Source: Vagococcus hydrophili (lineage in GTDB: Bacteria; Bacillota; Bacilli; Lactobacillales; Vagococcaceae). From it: a DNA stretch of 64,000 bases. Of the stretch, positions 7,377 to 17,095 are shown in pieces (within the stretch, counting starts at the first letter, position 1; every line of letters begins with the position of its first letter). The notes below the pieces were generated by a model. The model had not been told where the DNA came from. It did no database searches and was given only the letters and a program-made list of their open reading frames with translations. The stretch spans positions 496,001 through 560,000 of the forward strand of contig NZ_CP049887.1 in assembly GCF_011304195.1 (NCBI RefSeq), given 5' to 3'. The position numbers and the translations under genes were made by a program.

Positions 7377-10017
7377 GCACCTTTTGTAACTGTTTGATTC
7401 TTTCTGTTACGGCTGTTTGTTTTTCTAGGTAATCTTTTTCTTTGGCTTTTTCGCCTTCGACTACGGCTTCTGGGGCGCTTGAGACGAAGCGTTCGTTGTT
7501 TAATTTTTTCTGAACACGTTCTACTTCTTGTCCCCATTTAGCTAGTTCTTTTTCCAAACGAGCGATTTCTTCGTCGATATTGATTAAGTCTGCAAGTGGC
7601 AGGTAGATTTCTGCTCCTGTGATAACGGCACTCATTGATGTTTCTGGTGCGTCTACACTATCAGCAATCACTAATTCTTCTGGGTTACAGAAACGTTCAA
7701 TGTATTTTGTATTTTCATTGAAGAATAGGTTTACTTTTTTATCGTTTGTTTTGATTAAAAGTGTGATTGGTTTAGACATTGGTGTATTCACTTCAGAACG
7801 AATGTTACGAACTGATCTGATTAATTCTTGTAAGACTTCCATTCCTCTAGCTGACGTTTCATCTGTAAATTCAGGTACTACTACAGGATAAGGCGCAGTG
7901 ACTAATGATTCACCCTCGTGTGGTAATTTCTCCCAAATTTCTTCTGTCACAAACGGCATGATTGGGTGTAATAACTTAACAATCTTATCTAAAGTATAAG
8001 TTAAGACACTACGAGTCATGTTTTTCTGAGTTTCATCTTCTCCGTAAAGAATTTCTTTACTCATCTCAATATACCAATCACAGAAATCATCCCAGATAAA
8101 GTTATACAGCTGACGACCTGCTTCACCAAATTCAAAACGATCAAAGAAGTAAGTTACTTTTTCAATGGTTTCATTCAAGCGAGTTAAAATCCATTTATCA
8201 GCAACTGTTTTGTTGCCTTCTAAGTTAATATCTTCATAATTGAAGCCTTCTAGGTTCATAATAACAAAACGTGATGCGTTCCAAATTTTGTTAATGAAGT
8301 TCCAAGAAGAATCCATTTTTTCATAACTAAAACGCATATCTTGTCCTGGTGTTGAACCATTTGATAAGAACCAACGTAGGGCATCTGCTCCGTATTTCTC
8401 AATCACATCCATTGGGTCAATTCCGTTACCTAGAGATTTACTCATCTTACGACCATCTTCGGCACGAATTAAACCATGCATTAAAACTTTTTCAAAAGGA
8501 CGTTCTCCAGTAAATTCTAAACTTTGAAAAATCATACGACTTACCCAGAAGAAAATAATGTCATACCCTGTTACTAAAGTGCTTGTTGGGAAGTAACGTT
8601 TAAAGTCTTCTGATTCTGTATCAGGCCAACCCATTGTTGAAAATGGCCATAAAGCGCTTGAGAACCATGTATCTAAAACATCTTCATCTTGCGTCCAGTT
8701 TTCAATATCGCTAGGCGCTTCATTTCCTACATACATTTCACCTGTTTCATTGTGATACCATGCTGGAATTTGATGTCCCCACCATAATTGACGAGAGATA
8801 ACCCAATCATGGACATTTTCCATCCAAGTTAAGAAGGTTTGATCAAAACGTGGTGGATAGAATGTTACGGCATCTTCAGTTTGTTGATTTTTCATAGCCA
8901 TTTCTGCTAATGGTTTCATTTTTACAAACCATTGTGTTGAAAGACGAGGCTCAACAACCACACCAGTTCTTTCAGAATGTCCCACGCTATGTACGTGTTT
9001 TTTGATTTCTTTAAGTAAACCTAGTTCATCTAAATCTTTAATCACTTGTTTACGGGCTGCAAAACGGTCCATACCTGCATATTTTCCAGCTAACTCATTC
9101 ATTGTTGCCGTCGCATCCATTACATTGATACGCGGTAAGCTGTGGCGATTACCGACCTCAAAGTCATTAGGATCATGAGCTGGTGTAATTTTAACCACAC
9201 CCGTTCCAAAGTCCATTTCAACATACTCATCAGCAATAATTGGAATTTCTTTATCCATTAATGGTAAGATCACTTTTTGACCAATTAAATGTTTGTAACG
9301 ATCATCCTCAGGGTGAACGGCTACTGCTGTATCACCAAGCATTGTTTCTGGACGAGTCGTTGCAATTTCTAACTTGCCACTGCCATCAGCTAAAGGATAG
9401 TACATATGATAAAAGGCACCTTCAACATCTTTATGAATTACTTCAATATCTGAAAGAGCTGTTTTAGCTTGTGGATCCCAGTTAATAATATACTCCCCGC
9501 GGTAGATCAGTTCTTTTTCATAAAGTTTCACAAAAACTTTTTTCACAGCATCTGATAAGCCATCATCCAATGTGAATCGTTCACGAGAGTAATCCACAGA
9601 TAAACCAAGTTTCCCCCACTGCTCACGAATATGACCAGCATATTCTTCTTTCCATTCTTTTGTTGATTCGATGAATTTTTCACGACCTAAGTCATAACGT
9701 GTTAAACCTTCACCACGTAATTTTTCTTCTACTTTTGCTTGCGTTGCAATCCCCGCGTGGTCCATTCCTGGTAACCATAACGTATCGAAACCTTGCATTC
9801 TTTTTTGTCTAATAATCATGTCTTGAAGAGTTGTATCCCAAGCATGACCTAAATGAAGTTTCCCTGTTACGTTTGGCGGTGGGATAACGATTGAATAAGG
9901 TTCTGCTGTTTTGTCGCCACTTGGTTTAAACACATCTTTATCTAGCCATTTTTTATAACGACCTGCTTCAACTTCTTTTGGATCAAATTTTGGTGCTAAA
10001 TTGTTTTCTTCTGTCAT
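7372..10017 (-). CDS. valS: Valyl-tRNA synthetase, 881 aa
   Basis: A class I aminoacyl-tRNA synthetase. HLGH, the HIGH signature, is at residues 55-58 after PPPNVTG. A large editing domain follows, and KMSKS is near residue 525 in [12 protein letters not shown]. The anticodon-binding domain and the C-terminal coiled-coil arm ([13 protein letters not shown]) are intact. Length 881 is normal. It is preceded by a T-box leader and its own promoter, so it should be induced by uncharged tRNA-Val. Confidence 0.98.
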   Translation of the reverse strand: MTEENNLAPKFDPKEVEAGRYKKWLDKDVFKPSGDKTAEPYSIVIPPPNVTGKLHLGHAWDTTLQDMIIRQKRMQGFDTLWLPGMDHAGIATQAKVEEKLRGEGLTRYDLGREKFIESTKEWKEEYAGHIREQWGKLGLSVDYSRERFTLDDGLSDAVKKVFVKLYEKELIYRGEYIINWDPQAKTALSDIEVIHKDVEGAFYHMYYPLADGSGKLEIATTRPETMLGDTAVAVHPEDDRYKHLIGQKVILPLMDKEIPIIADEYVEMDFGTGVVKITPAHDPNDFEVGNRHSLPRINVMDATATMNELAGKYAGMDRFAARKQVIKDLDELGLLKEIKKHVHSVGHSERTGVVVEPRLSTQWFVKMKPLAEMAMKNQQTEDAVTFYPPRFDQTFLTWMENVHDWVISRQLWWGHQIPAWYHNETGEMYVGNEAPSDIENWTQDEDVLDTWFSSALWPFSTMGWPDTESEDFKRYFPTSTLVTGYDIIFFWVSRMIFQSLEFTGERPFEKVLMHGLIRAEDGRKMSKSLGNGIDPMDVIEKYGADALRWFLSNGSTPGQDMRFSYEKMDSSWNFINKIWNASRFVIMNLEGFNYEDINLEGNKTVADKWILTRLNETIEKVTYFFDRFEFGEAGRQLYNFIWDDFCDWYIEMSKEILYGEDETQKNMTRSVLTYTLDKIVKLLHPIMPFVTEEIWEKLPHEGESLVTAPYPVVVPEFTDETSARGMEVLQELIRSVRNIRSEVNTPMSKPITLLIKTNDKKVNLFFNENTKYIERFCNPEELVIADSVDAPETSMSAVITGAEIYLPLADLINIDEEIARLEKELAKWGQEVERVQKKLNNERFVSSAPEAVVEGEKAKEKDYLEKQTAVTERIKQLQKVL

Positions 10018-10060
10018 CTCATATTGCCTTCTTTCTTATTTAGAATGTTATTTTTTTCGA

Positions 10061-10292
10061 TAAAAAAAGCCCTAAAGTATTTCTACTTTAGGACGAATTG
10101 CTCGCGGTACCACCTAGATTACAGCGCATCAACATACACTGTCACTTTAAAGTGAGATAACGTTCACTAACCGAAAAAAATTCAGCTCATAAGCTACCTT
10201 CATACTTGTCAAAGGAAAATCTTTCAGCCAAGGATTTTCTTTCTAACTGCTTTTTAAAGTATTACTCCTCTTAATCTAAGCATTTTCATATT
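10061..10292 (-). promoter_or_regulatory. T-box leader of valS with antiterminator and terminator
   Basis: The minus strand reads AGGTGGTACCGCG at about 10104-10116, the invariant T-box that pairs with the tRNA acceptor end. The terminator stem CCTAAAGTA/TACTTTAGG with a T run follows at 10061-10094. Upstream are stem I and a GAAGGTAGC segment. There GTA is a plausible valine specifier codon, fitting the valS gene downstream; the specifier assignment is an inference. Confidence 0.93.
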
Positions 10293-10298
10293 AGGTTC

Positions 10299-10327
10299 AT
10301 TTTACAATGAAACACTACTCACGTCAA
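10299..10327 (-). promoter_or_regulatory. Promoter of the T-box/valS transcript
   Basis: TTGACG (-35, 10322-10327), 17-base spacer, TAAAAT (-10, 10299-10304), located just after the tpx stop codon. Confidence 0.75.
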
Positions 10328-10329
10328 AC

Positions 10330-10821
10330 TTAAATCAGATTTTTTGCTGCGTCAAGTGCGGCTTGGTAATTAGGTTCATGAGAAACTTCTGCCACAATCT
10401 CTTCATGAGCAATGTTACCTTTTGTATCAATCACAAAAATAGCACGTGCCAAGCGACCAATCTCAGGAATTAATAAACCATAGTTTTTACCAAATTCTAA
10501 ATCTTCGTCGCGTAACATTGTCATATCAACGCCTTCAGCTGCACACCAGTTACCTTGTTCTTCTTTTGTGTTATTTGAAACAGTCACAAAATTAATCCCA
10601 TTTTCACTAGCCGCTTCTTGATTAAAGCGTTTTGTTTGAATCGCACAGACAGATGTATCGATATCTGGAACGACACTTACGATTAATGGTTTGTTTGATA
10701 AACTAGCTAAATCGACTAACTTATCTTGTAAATCTACTAATGAAAAGACTGGGGCTTTTTCACCAACGATTGGTTGAATTCCTTCTAATTCTACTGGGTT
10801 ACCTTTTAATGTTACTTGCAT
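10330..10821 (-). CDS. tpx: Thiol peroxidase Tpx, 163 aa
   Basis: An atypical 2-Cys peroxiredoxin that reduces peroxides with thioredoxin. The peroxidatic cysteine is C59 in PDIDTSVCAIQTKRF and the resolving cysteine is C93 in GNWCAAEGVD, corresponding to Cys61 and Cys95 of E. coli Tpx. Length is typical. It lies between rex and valS on the same strand and is read from its own upstream region. It forms part of the oxidative-stress set in this window with ahpC-ahpF. Confidence 0.95.
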   Translation of the reverse strand: MQVTLKGNPVELEGIQPIVGEKAPVFSLVDLQDKLVDLASLSNKPLIVSVVPDIDTSVCAIQTKRFNQEAASENGINFVTVSNNTKEEQGNWCAAEGVDMTMLRDEDLEFGKNYGLLIPEIGRLARAIFVIDTKGNIAHEEIVAEVSHEPNYQAALDAAKNLI

Positions 10822-10898
10822 AAAAAAACACTCCTCTATCTTTATTTTAATCTCAGTATAAGGAGAAAAGAATAAAAAGACAAAGGAGATGCTTGTGA

Positions 10899-11561
10899 TT
10901 AAATAGTTGTTAAATCGGGGTGATTGTAATTTTCATCGTAATAGATCAATGTTTGCAATTCAGTTGTTAAATCAATGTACTGAACTTGAACATGATGTGG
11001 TACTCTCAAGCGTTTTGGTGCAAAGTTTAGAATGGCAGTAACACCTGCATCCACCACTTCGTCAATGACTTGTTGCGCTTTACTGCTTGGCACCGTCATA
11101 ATAACCGTTGTGATACTTTCTTTTTTGATCATCTCAGACATTTTAGCAATGTCTTCGACTTTAACATCATTAATTGTTTTTCCAATAAGTTCTGGATCTG
11201 AATCAAACGCAACAACAATATTTAAATTAGAATTTTTTCTAAAGTTATTATTAATCAACGCTTTCCCTAAATTACCAGCACCAACTAAAGCGATTCTCTT
11301 TTCAATTTCCGTATTTAAAATATTACTAAATACTTGAATTAAATAAGGAACATCATAACCATACCCACTTCTTCCTAGTTCACCAAAATGTGAAAAATCT
11401 CTTCTGATAGTGGCAGAAGGAATTTGAATCATTTGACTAAATTCGTTTGATTTAATTCTTTTTACTCCACTTTGATCTAAGGTTTTTAAGTAGCGAAAAT
11501 ACAAGGGAATTCTTTTAGCTGTAGCTTTTGGAATGGCATGATTTTTTTTCAAGTTTTCCAT
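10899..11561 (-). CDS. rex: Redox-sensing transcriptional repressor Rex, 220 aa
   Basis: It has an N-terminal winged helix (SATIRRDFSHFGELGRSGYG, residues 49-68) and a Rossmann NADH-binding domain with GAGNLG at residues 94-99. Rex senses the NADH/NAD+ ratio and represses fermentation and respiratory genes. I place the start at 11561, where AAGGAG stands nine bases ahead of ATG. The longer reading to 11630 would run through candidate Rex operators and has no ribosome site. Those upstream operator-like repeats suggest autoregulation. Confidence 0.95.
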   Translation of the reverse strand: MENLKKNHAIPKATAKRIPLYFRYLKTLDQSGVKRIKSNEFSQMIQIPSATIRRDFSHFGELGRSGYGYDVPYLIQVFSNILNTEIEKRIALVGAGNLGKALINNNFRKNSNLNIVVAFDSDPELIGKTINDVKVEDIAKMSEMIKKESITTVIMTVPSSKAQQVIDEVVDAGVTAILNFAPKRLRVPHHVQVQYIDLTTELQTLIYYDENYNHPDLTTI

Positions 11562-11581
11562 AAATAAATACTCCTTCCAAA

Positions 11582-11599
11582 TTGTGACTATTTTCACAT
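11582..11599. promoter_or_regulatory. Rex operator-like palindrome
   Basis: TTGTGA-six bases-TCACAT, very close to the Rex consensus TTGTGA-N6-TCACAA. It lies 20 bases upstream of the rex start. Confidence 0.65.
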
Positions 11600-11614
11600 T
11601 AAGTGTATCATTTA

Positions 11615-11646
11615 ATTTTTCACATTTCAATCAATTTGTGAAAAAT
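11615..11646. promoter_or_regulatory. Second inverted repeat with Rex-type half sites
   Basis: ATTTTTCACA (11615-11624) and TGTGAAAAAT (11637-11646) form a perfect 10-bp inverted repeat with a 12-base spacer. Each arm resembles a Rex half site, but the order and spacing are not those of a standard operator. Confidence 0.45.
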
Positions 11647-11813
11647 ATACGTAAAAAGAGAAATTTCAGACATTTTTTCGACAATTTGCTTTAATTAATT
11701 ACCTTTTATAAAAAATAAACTTTAAATATAACATCCTTTTAGTTTTTATTGTTTTATTATGCTTTCCAGCTCAAATAACTTGGAATCAAAAAATAAGAAA
11801 AGAACTTAATTAT

Positions 11814-11999
11814 ATGTGGCAGTTAGCTGACGAACTTCATTTATCTATCTCAGATATCAGTCAGATTTCTGGTATCGGAACCCTTGATTTAAAAGCTAGT
11901 AAAGAAAAAAAGAGCTCTGTTTTTATTCCTAGAAGAAAAGCAGTTCTTACAACGATTAGAAAATTAGAAGCAAAAAAAGAGCTTGGAGATAAGAATTAA
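11814..11999 (+). CDS. Uncertain small ORF, 61 aa (possible gene remnant)
   Basis: An open frame from ATG 11814 with a poor ribosome site. The frame stays open upstream to about 11710 without a start codon, encoding FPAQITWNQKIRKELNY just before the Met. That hints at a 5'-truncated or decayed helical protein. The visible product has LADELHLSISDISQISG and IPRRKAVLTTIRKLEAKKE, which is HTH-like in rhythm, though I cannot name a family. Its last codons form the left arm of the terminator shared with the convergent membrane gene. It could be non-coding. Confidence 0.3.
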   Translation: MWQLADELHLSISDISQISGIGTLDLKASKEKKSSVFIPRRKAVLTTIRKLEAKKELGDKN

Positions 12000-12022
12000 A
12001 CTTATCTCACAGCTCTTTTTAA
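11977..12022. terminator. Bidirectional terminator
   Basis: AAAAAGAGCT...GATAAG pairs with CTTATC...AGCTCTTTTT. It sits between the small plus-strand ORF and the minus-strand membrane protein, and serves the latter convincingly. Confidence 0.8.
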
Positions 12023-12525
12023 ATTTCTTCTTTATGTAGTTTTAGTAAGATAATCGCAATCCATGAAGACATAAACGCTGGAAGAAGTAACGCTACCCAA
12101 ATTGATGGATCACTAATATCATCCTTTAACATCTTCTCTAACTGACTTCCTTGGATAAACTTATCAAAGACTAATTGATACATCGTAATGTAGATTAAAC
12201 TCCACTGAATATAGTATTCAATCAAAGTAAAAACAGACATGGATAATTTAAATTTTACGGTTGCCCATCTTAATAAGTAGTATGATAATAAACCTGACAG
12301 AATGGCACTTAATAAAACATATGTAAAAATATTTCCTGTGCTAAGTACTGGAATATATTCTACTAATTGATTGGTTCCCAAAAATGTAACCACAATAAGA
12401 ATCCCATTTACGACAAGTAGCCCTAATAATACTAAAATAGATTTCAAAAATACGTATTTATCGATTTTTTTAGAAAACATCAATCGACTAATAAAGAAGA
12501 TAACGCATAAAAGTAATATATTCAT
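12019..12525 (-). CDS. Hypothetical multi-pass membrane protein, 168 aa
   Basis: About four to five hydrophobic segments are visible: residues 1-12, 27-47, 62-84, 97-118 and 143-160. There is a short charged C-terminus, KLHKEEI. No catalytic or family motif is recognised. It starts at ATG 12525, 24 bases after the thiI stop, so it is probably co-transcribed as the last gene of the desulfurase-thiI operon. The association may be positional only. Confidence 0.75.
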   Translation of the reverse strand: MNILLLCVIFFISRLMFSKKIDKYVFLKSILVLLGLLVVNGILIVVTFLGTNQLVEYIPVLSTGNIFTYVLLSAILSGLLSYYLLRWATVKFKLSMSVFTLIEYYIQWSLIYITMYQLVFDKFIQGSQLEKMLKDDISDPSIWVALLLPAFMSSWIAIILLKLHKEEI

Positions 12526-12549
12526 TGTTTCTCCTATTTCCTCTAACTA

Positions 12550-13767
12550 TTAGAACAAGTCATCCATTTCATCTGTTGTTTCATTTAAGAAAACATCACT
12601 TGATTTAATTTCCTCAATTTGAAGTCCTGCCATTGCTCGCTCAATCAACGCATCGACTTCTAAACGACTCTCATAATGAAGCACTTTATCTAATTTAGGT
12701 TTCGTTTTTGGCTCAGGTGGGGCAAAAATCGTGCAACAATCTTCAAAAGGTTGAATCGCCAACTCAAAGGTATCAATTCTTTCAGCAATTTCAATAATCT
12801 CAGCTTTATCCATTGTGATGACTGGACGGATAATTGGTGTCGTTGTTACTTCATTGATTGCTAACATGCTGTGCATTGTTTGAGAAGCAACTTGTCCTAA
12901 AGATTCACCATTAACAATCGCTAACCCATGTCTTTGTTCTCTGATTAAATCAGTCAAACGTAACATGAAACGACGTGTAATCGTCATCCAATAACTAGAC
13001 GGCACTGAGCGTTTAATCTCTTCTTGAATTTCTGTAAATGGTACGGTGATAAACTGAATACCACCCACATAAGGCGTTAGTTTAACAGTTAAGTCTTTAG
13101 CTTTTTGCAATGCTTTTTCGCTTGTGTAAGGTGGGCTGTAGAAATGAACTGCCTCAATTTCCATGCCACGTTTTAAAGCTAAGTAACCTGCTACTGGTGA
13201 ATCAATTCCACCTGATAACATCAACATACCTTTACCACTTGACCCTACAGGAAGTCCAGCGGCACCATACACTGTTAAACAAGAAAGATAAGCCGCTTCT
13301 TGTCTGACTTCAACATCAACACGGATATCAGGTTTAATCATTTTCACTTCAATCCCTGGAATCCCTTCATAGATAGCAGCCCCAACTTCACGATTGATAT
13401 CATTGCTATCCCAAACAAATTTTTTATCCGAACGACGACTTTGAACTTTAAACGTTTTACCTTCTTCCCAAACATCTTTAACCATATCAATTGCTGTTTG
13501 ACGAATAATATTTTCATTTTTTTCCACTCGAACCACAGGTGAAAAACTTTGAATCCCAAAAATTGGTATTAAACGTTTCATGACTTCTTGATAATCCGTG
13601 CCATTTAAAATTAAATGCATCCGATCACGATCTGATTGAATTTTTACCTCTTCAAACTCATGTAAACTTTTCTTAATAATATGGGCTAATTGACTAATAA
13701 ATAAACGTCGATTTTTACCCTTTGTTGATAATTCCCCGTAGCGAATCATGATTTCAGTATATTTCAT
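12550..13767 (-). CDS. thiI: tRNA 4-thiouridine synthase ThiI, 405 aa
   Basis: It has an N-terminal ferredoxin-like and THUMP region, then a PP-loop ATP pyrophosphatase with [10 protein letters not shown] near residues 185-194. The protein adenylates U8 of tRNA and inserts sulfur. The rhodanese domain found in enterobacterial ThiI is absent, as usual in Firmicutes, where a dedicated cysteine desulfurase provides sulfur. That desulfurase is the gene immediately upstream, 12 bases away. The ATG has an AAAGGAG site. Confidence 0.96.
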   Translation of the reverse strand: MKYTEIMIRYGELSTKGKNRRLFISQLAHIIKKSLHEFEEVKIQSDRDRMHLILNGTDYQEVMKRLIPIFGIQSFSPVVRVEKNENIIRQTAIDMVKDVWEEGKTFKVQSRRSDKKFVWDSNDINREVGAAIYEGIPGIEVKMIKPDIRVDVEVRQEAAYLSCLTVYGAAGLPVGSSGKGMLMLSGGIDSPVAGYLALKRGMEIEAVHFYSPPYTSEKALQKAKDLTVKLTPYVGGIQFITVPFTEIQEEIKRSVPSSYWMTITRRFMLRLTDLIREQRHGLAIVNGESLGQVASQTMHSMLAINEVTTTPIIRPVITMDKAEIIEIAERIDTFELAIQPFEDCCTIFAPPEPKTKPKLDKVLHYESRLEVDALIERAMAGLQIEEIKSSDVFLNETTDEMDDLF

Positions 13768-13779
13768 AAAAACTCCTTT

Positions 13780-14931
13780 TTATCCGTTAATTTTTTCAAA
13801 TTTATCATATAGTTGTTTAAATATAATTAAAAATTGCTCAGCTTCTGCCAATGTATTTTTTTCATCTAAACTAATTCGAATGGCCGTCTCGGCTAACTTG
13901 CTTGGCACACCCATTGAATGAAGCGTGCTACTCATCATTTTTTTCTTACTTGAGCAAGCACTTGTTGTTGAGACAAAAATTTCTTTGTCTTCCAGAGCAT
14001 GAACTAAAACTTCACCCCTAATCCCTTTAATACCCACACATAAAATATGTGGTGCTTTTAAAGACTCCTCTTCAGGTGAAAAAATGGTCACTTTATGGAA
14101 TTTAGCTAAAGCTTCTTCTAAATAATTGCGAATTTTTCTTATATAATTCGCTTTTAACTCCGCATCTTCAAATAATAAACGAGCAGCTCTTGCTGTTGCT
14201 ACAATACCTGGTGTATTTTCAGTTGTACTGCGTTTATTATTTTCTTGACCACCACCAGTTAAAAGTGGAGCTAACTTACAACCGTGTTTCCAATATAAAA
14301 TTCCAACGCCACGTGGTCCATGGAATTTATGGGCTGATAAACTAGCAAAATCCACACGATTTGTCAGCCAATGCTCTGTCGCAATTTTTCCTACTGCTTG
14401 AACAGCATCCACATGATAATGAATGTTTGGATAAGCTTCTAACACCTCACTGATTTCTTTAATCGGTTGAACCACGCCGACCTCGCTATTCACCACAATC
14501 GTTGAAACTAAAATTGTTTCATCCTTGATTGCGTTTTTTAACGTATCCACATCAATCACACCTGCCTTTGAAACAGGAACAAAAGTGATTTCAAAGCCTA
14601 ATTGTTCTAGTTGTTTAGCTGTTTCTGAGACAGAAGGATGCTCCACAGAAGAAATAATCATGTGATTACCAAAAGGGCGTTTCTCAATCGCTGTTCCCTT
14701 TAATACCCAATTATTACTTTCAGTTCCACCACTAGTAAAGTATAGCTCTTCTTTTTTTACGCCTAACTGCGTTGCTATTTGCGCTCTTGATTTATCTAAC
14801 AAGACATTTGCTTGTTCACCTAAACGATGTAAACTTGAGGGATTACCAATAAATCGCTCACTTGTGCGTTTATATGTTTCTAAGACACTTTTTTCAATAG
14901 CTGTCGTTGCACTATTATCAAAATAAATCAT
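13780..14931 (-). CDS. Cysteine desulfurase (NifS/IscS class, ThiI partner), 383 aa
   Basis: A PLP enzyme that takes sulfur from cysteine. The PLP lysine lies in SAHKFHGPRGVG near residue 200. The PLP-contact motif is HVDAVQAVGK, and the active-site cysteine is in TTSACSSKKK near residue 327. Its position just before thiI matches the NifZ/YrvO-type desulfurase dedicated to 4-thiouridine formation, rather than the general SufS. The N-terminus MIYFDNSATT is typical. Expected partner is ThiI. Confidence 0.93.
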   Translation of the reverse strand: MIYFDNSATTAIEKSVLETYKRTSERFIGNPSSLHRLGEQANVLLDKSRAQIATQLGVKKEELYFTSGGTESNNWVLKGTAIEKRPFGNHMIISSVEHPSVSETAKQLEQLGFEITFVPVSKAGVIDVDTLKNAIKDETILVSTIVVNSEVGVVQPIKEISEVLEAYPNIHYHVDAVQAVGKIATEHWLTNRVDFASLSAHKFHGPRGVGILYWKHGCKLAPLLTGGGQENNKRSTTENTPGIVATARAARLLFEDAELKANYIRKIRNYLEEALAKFHKVTIFSPEEESLKAPHILCVGIKGIRGEVLVHALEDKEIFVSTTSACSSKKKMMSSTLHSMGVPSKLAETAIRISLDEKNTLAEAEQFLIIFKQLYDKFEKING

Positions 14932-15044
14932 TGCCTCACTCTTTTCTAAAAATTCATGTTTTATTATAACGCCTTAACTCCCTTGGTTCAACTAGACGCT
15001 CTTCATTATTTGATTAAAGAAAAAAACAGTAGACTAGCTACTGT

Positions 15045-16769
15045 TTAAATCATGTTATCTTTATTCTCAAAATAGTATTTTCTAATTCGCTCAGTTACAC
15101 CAGGTTCAATTCTTTCGATAGCTTCAGATATTGTATCTAAAGCATCCTCGTAAAGATGTTCTCTGGAGAATAAACTTAAGCTTCGATCAATCGCATTTTT
15201 AATTTCTGGATGAGAGAAACGGAAACGGTTAGCGTGTTGAATCATTTGCTCAGTTAAGGCAGCACTATCGATTAAGTTGTTTGTTTTTTCTTTTAAGGTT
15301 GCGATATCTTCTTCGCATAAACCAACTAATCGATCGATATGACTCATATCTATTCTAATCTTGTTAAGCTCGCGACTTAACTCCTCTATTCTTTCACCTG
15401 CTACAAAGAAAAATTCTAAGTAACTACTTGGTATGCCTGGCAATCGTTGCTTCTCGATATGTCTCTTCAATGTTCGCAACTCTAATTCATAGTCATCGAT
15501 CTTCTTAACGGCGTCTCTTTCTCTTGGTGCAAAATCTTTAACAGATTGCCCAGTTTCGATTTGACCCTCTTCAATATCTTTTAATTGATCTAGACTCTCA
15601 CGGTAAAACGCAGCGACTTGTGAAAAGACTGCTTGTTTGTTTTTAAGTTTTTCTTCTGTTGCATCGAACTCTTTTTGCATTTCTTCCATTTGCGCTTGGA
15701 AACCACGAACTTTACCTAACTCATTGCTATTTAAAACATAGCTTTGAGAAACATGATCTAATTCAATTAGTATCAAATGATTGTTCTTATCCGCATGCTC
15801 TAAGAAGTTAACTAACGTCGTTTTGTTTTCATTAACATAATGACGGGCTTCTATTTCTCTTTGCATGATATCGTATAATTGATCAATCTCTTTGGCAATC
15901 TCAACATTAAGTTTACCAACATTTTCAACTTCTAATTTCTCTAAGTTCATTAAAGTTGAACGGACTTTTCCGTCTAACTTATCAACATTAACTTGAACCA
16001 CATCGTTCTCAAACACGTAGTGATCTTTATTTAATGCTGCATACCCATCTTTAATTTCCTTTAATTGCTTAGGAAATACTTTATCTAAAGTCTCAAATAA
16101 AGGTGGTACTTGATCAATTATTTCTTGAATTTCATATGTTCTTATTTCAGCTTTTTCTAAAACAGTACGAGCTTCCATCGGGTCGCCAGCTGTATTTAAA
16201 GCTACAAATTGTGTAAAGTCACGCTCTACATTTTGAATTTGTTTTTCTAATTCTTTGTAAGAAACACCATATTTATCTGGATCAGAAGTCACAGATTCAC
16301 TAATTGTTTCATAAGCATCTAAAGCTTGTTGTACTGCTTCAGAGTTTCTTACTTCACTCTCACGTAAATCGCTTAATCCTTGACGAATTTCTTCAACTTC
16401 TTCTTCCATAGTTTTCAGTGTTAATTCAGCTTCTTCAATCGAATCTTTTACTTTAATAAAACGGAATGTTTCATTTAAGTTCTCAATTTCAAAAATCAGG
16501 CTTTCCAGTTCAGCAAATGATATAGTAGAAATGTCTATCCATTTTTGGTTCCACTCTCTAAAGGTGTTTTGACTTTGACCTACTAAGTGCATTTTTTTGA
16601 CGTCATCAACTTCTTCTAAAACTGGCAAATCGAACAACGCTATCTTGCGTTTCTCTAAATCCTCCAGTCGGTCTTGATTTTTTCGTCTCATAAAAAAGGC
16701 GGCTAAATAAGTTCCTGCGGCTAAAATAATAACAATTAAAATTAGCCATAACCAAAATTTAGTATTCAT
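15045..16769 (-). CDS. ezrA: Septation ring formation regulator EzrA, 574 aa
   Basis: It has one N-terminal transmembrane helix (residues about 4-26), then a long helical spectrin-like cytoplasmic rod, e.g. WNQKWIDISTISFAELE and repeated heptads. Length 574 is close to the usual 560-575. EzrA restrains FtsZ assembly and links the divisome to wall synthesis. It has a GGAGG site before ATG 16769. An extended -10 element about 145 bases upstream probably starts its transcript. Confidence 0.95.
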   Translation of the reverse strand: MNTKFWLWLILIVIILAAGTYLAAFFMRRKNQDRLEDLEKRKIALFDLPVLEEVDDVKKMHLVGQSQNTFREWNQKWIDISTISFAELESLIFEIENLNETFRFIKVKDSIEEAELTLKTMEEEVEEIRQGLSDLRESEVRNSEAVQQALDAYETISESVTSDPDKYGVSYKELEKQIQNVERDFTQFVALNTAGDPMEARTVLEKAEIRTYEIQEIIDQVPPLFETLDKVFPKQLKEIKDGYAALNKDHYVFENDVVQVNVDKLDGKVRSTLMNLEKLEVENVGKLNVEIAKEIDQLYDIMQREIEARHYVNENKTTLVNFLEHADKNNHLILIELDHVSQSYVLNSNELGKVRGFQAQMEEMQKEFDATEEKLKNKQAVFSQVAAFYRESLDQLKDIEEGQIETGQSVKDFAPRERDAVKKIDDYELELRTLKRHIEKQRLPGIPSSYLEFFFVAGERIEELSRELNKIRIDMSHIDRLVGLCEEDIATLKEKTNNLIDSAALTEQMIQHANRFRFSHPEIKNAIDRSLSLFSREHLYEDALDTISEAIERIEPGVTERIRKYYFENKDNMI

Positions 16770-16913
16770 GAAATTTCCTCCATATAATGTTAGTCACCAC
16801 TACCCCTTCAACTCACCAGAAAAAAACAGCTATCAAAACTTCTCTTTGGACGTTCTAATGCTTGTCATTCATTGCAATCGATCTCTATATTAGAAAATTT
16901 ACATCTACCAAAT

Positions 16914-16922
16914 ATTATAACA
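16914..16922 (-). promoter_or_regulatory. Extended -10 promoter element upstream of ezrA
   Basis: TGTTATAAT on the minus strand (TG-N-TATAAT). The -35 region is weak, as is usual for extended -10 promoters. The rest of the 326-base gap between ezrA and the aspartokinase gene (16770-17095) shows no gene, and I see no riboswitch-like structure in it. Confidence 0.5.
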
Positions 16923-17095
16923 TACTCAAACTTGTGTATCACTAATAAATTATTAAAATGAGGGATTTTTTTCACTCTTAATAAATTCTTCTGAAATTTT
17001 TCATGATTTTTATCCAATAACAATTGGAACTTATTGCTTTTAATGTCACTTTTCTGTATTCTATAACTTAAATATTCTTATAGGAGGTTTTTATC

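Noticed and set aside
11562-11630. Longer rex start
   Set aside because: It would cover the Rex operator-like sites and has no ribosome site; the known family N-terminus fits ATG 11561.
16770-17095. Lysine riboswitch upstream of aspartokinase
   Set aside because: No lysine-riboswitch core motifs or terminator are visible in the gap.
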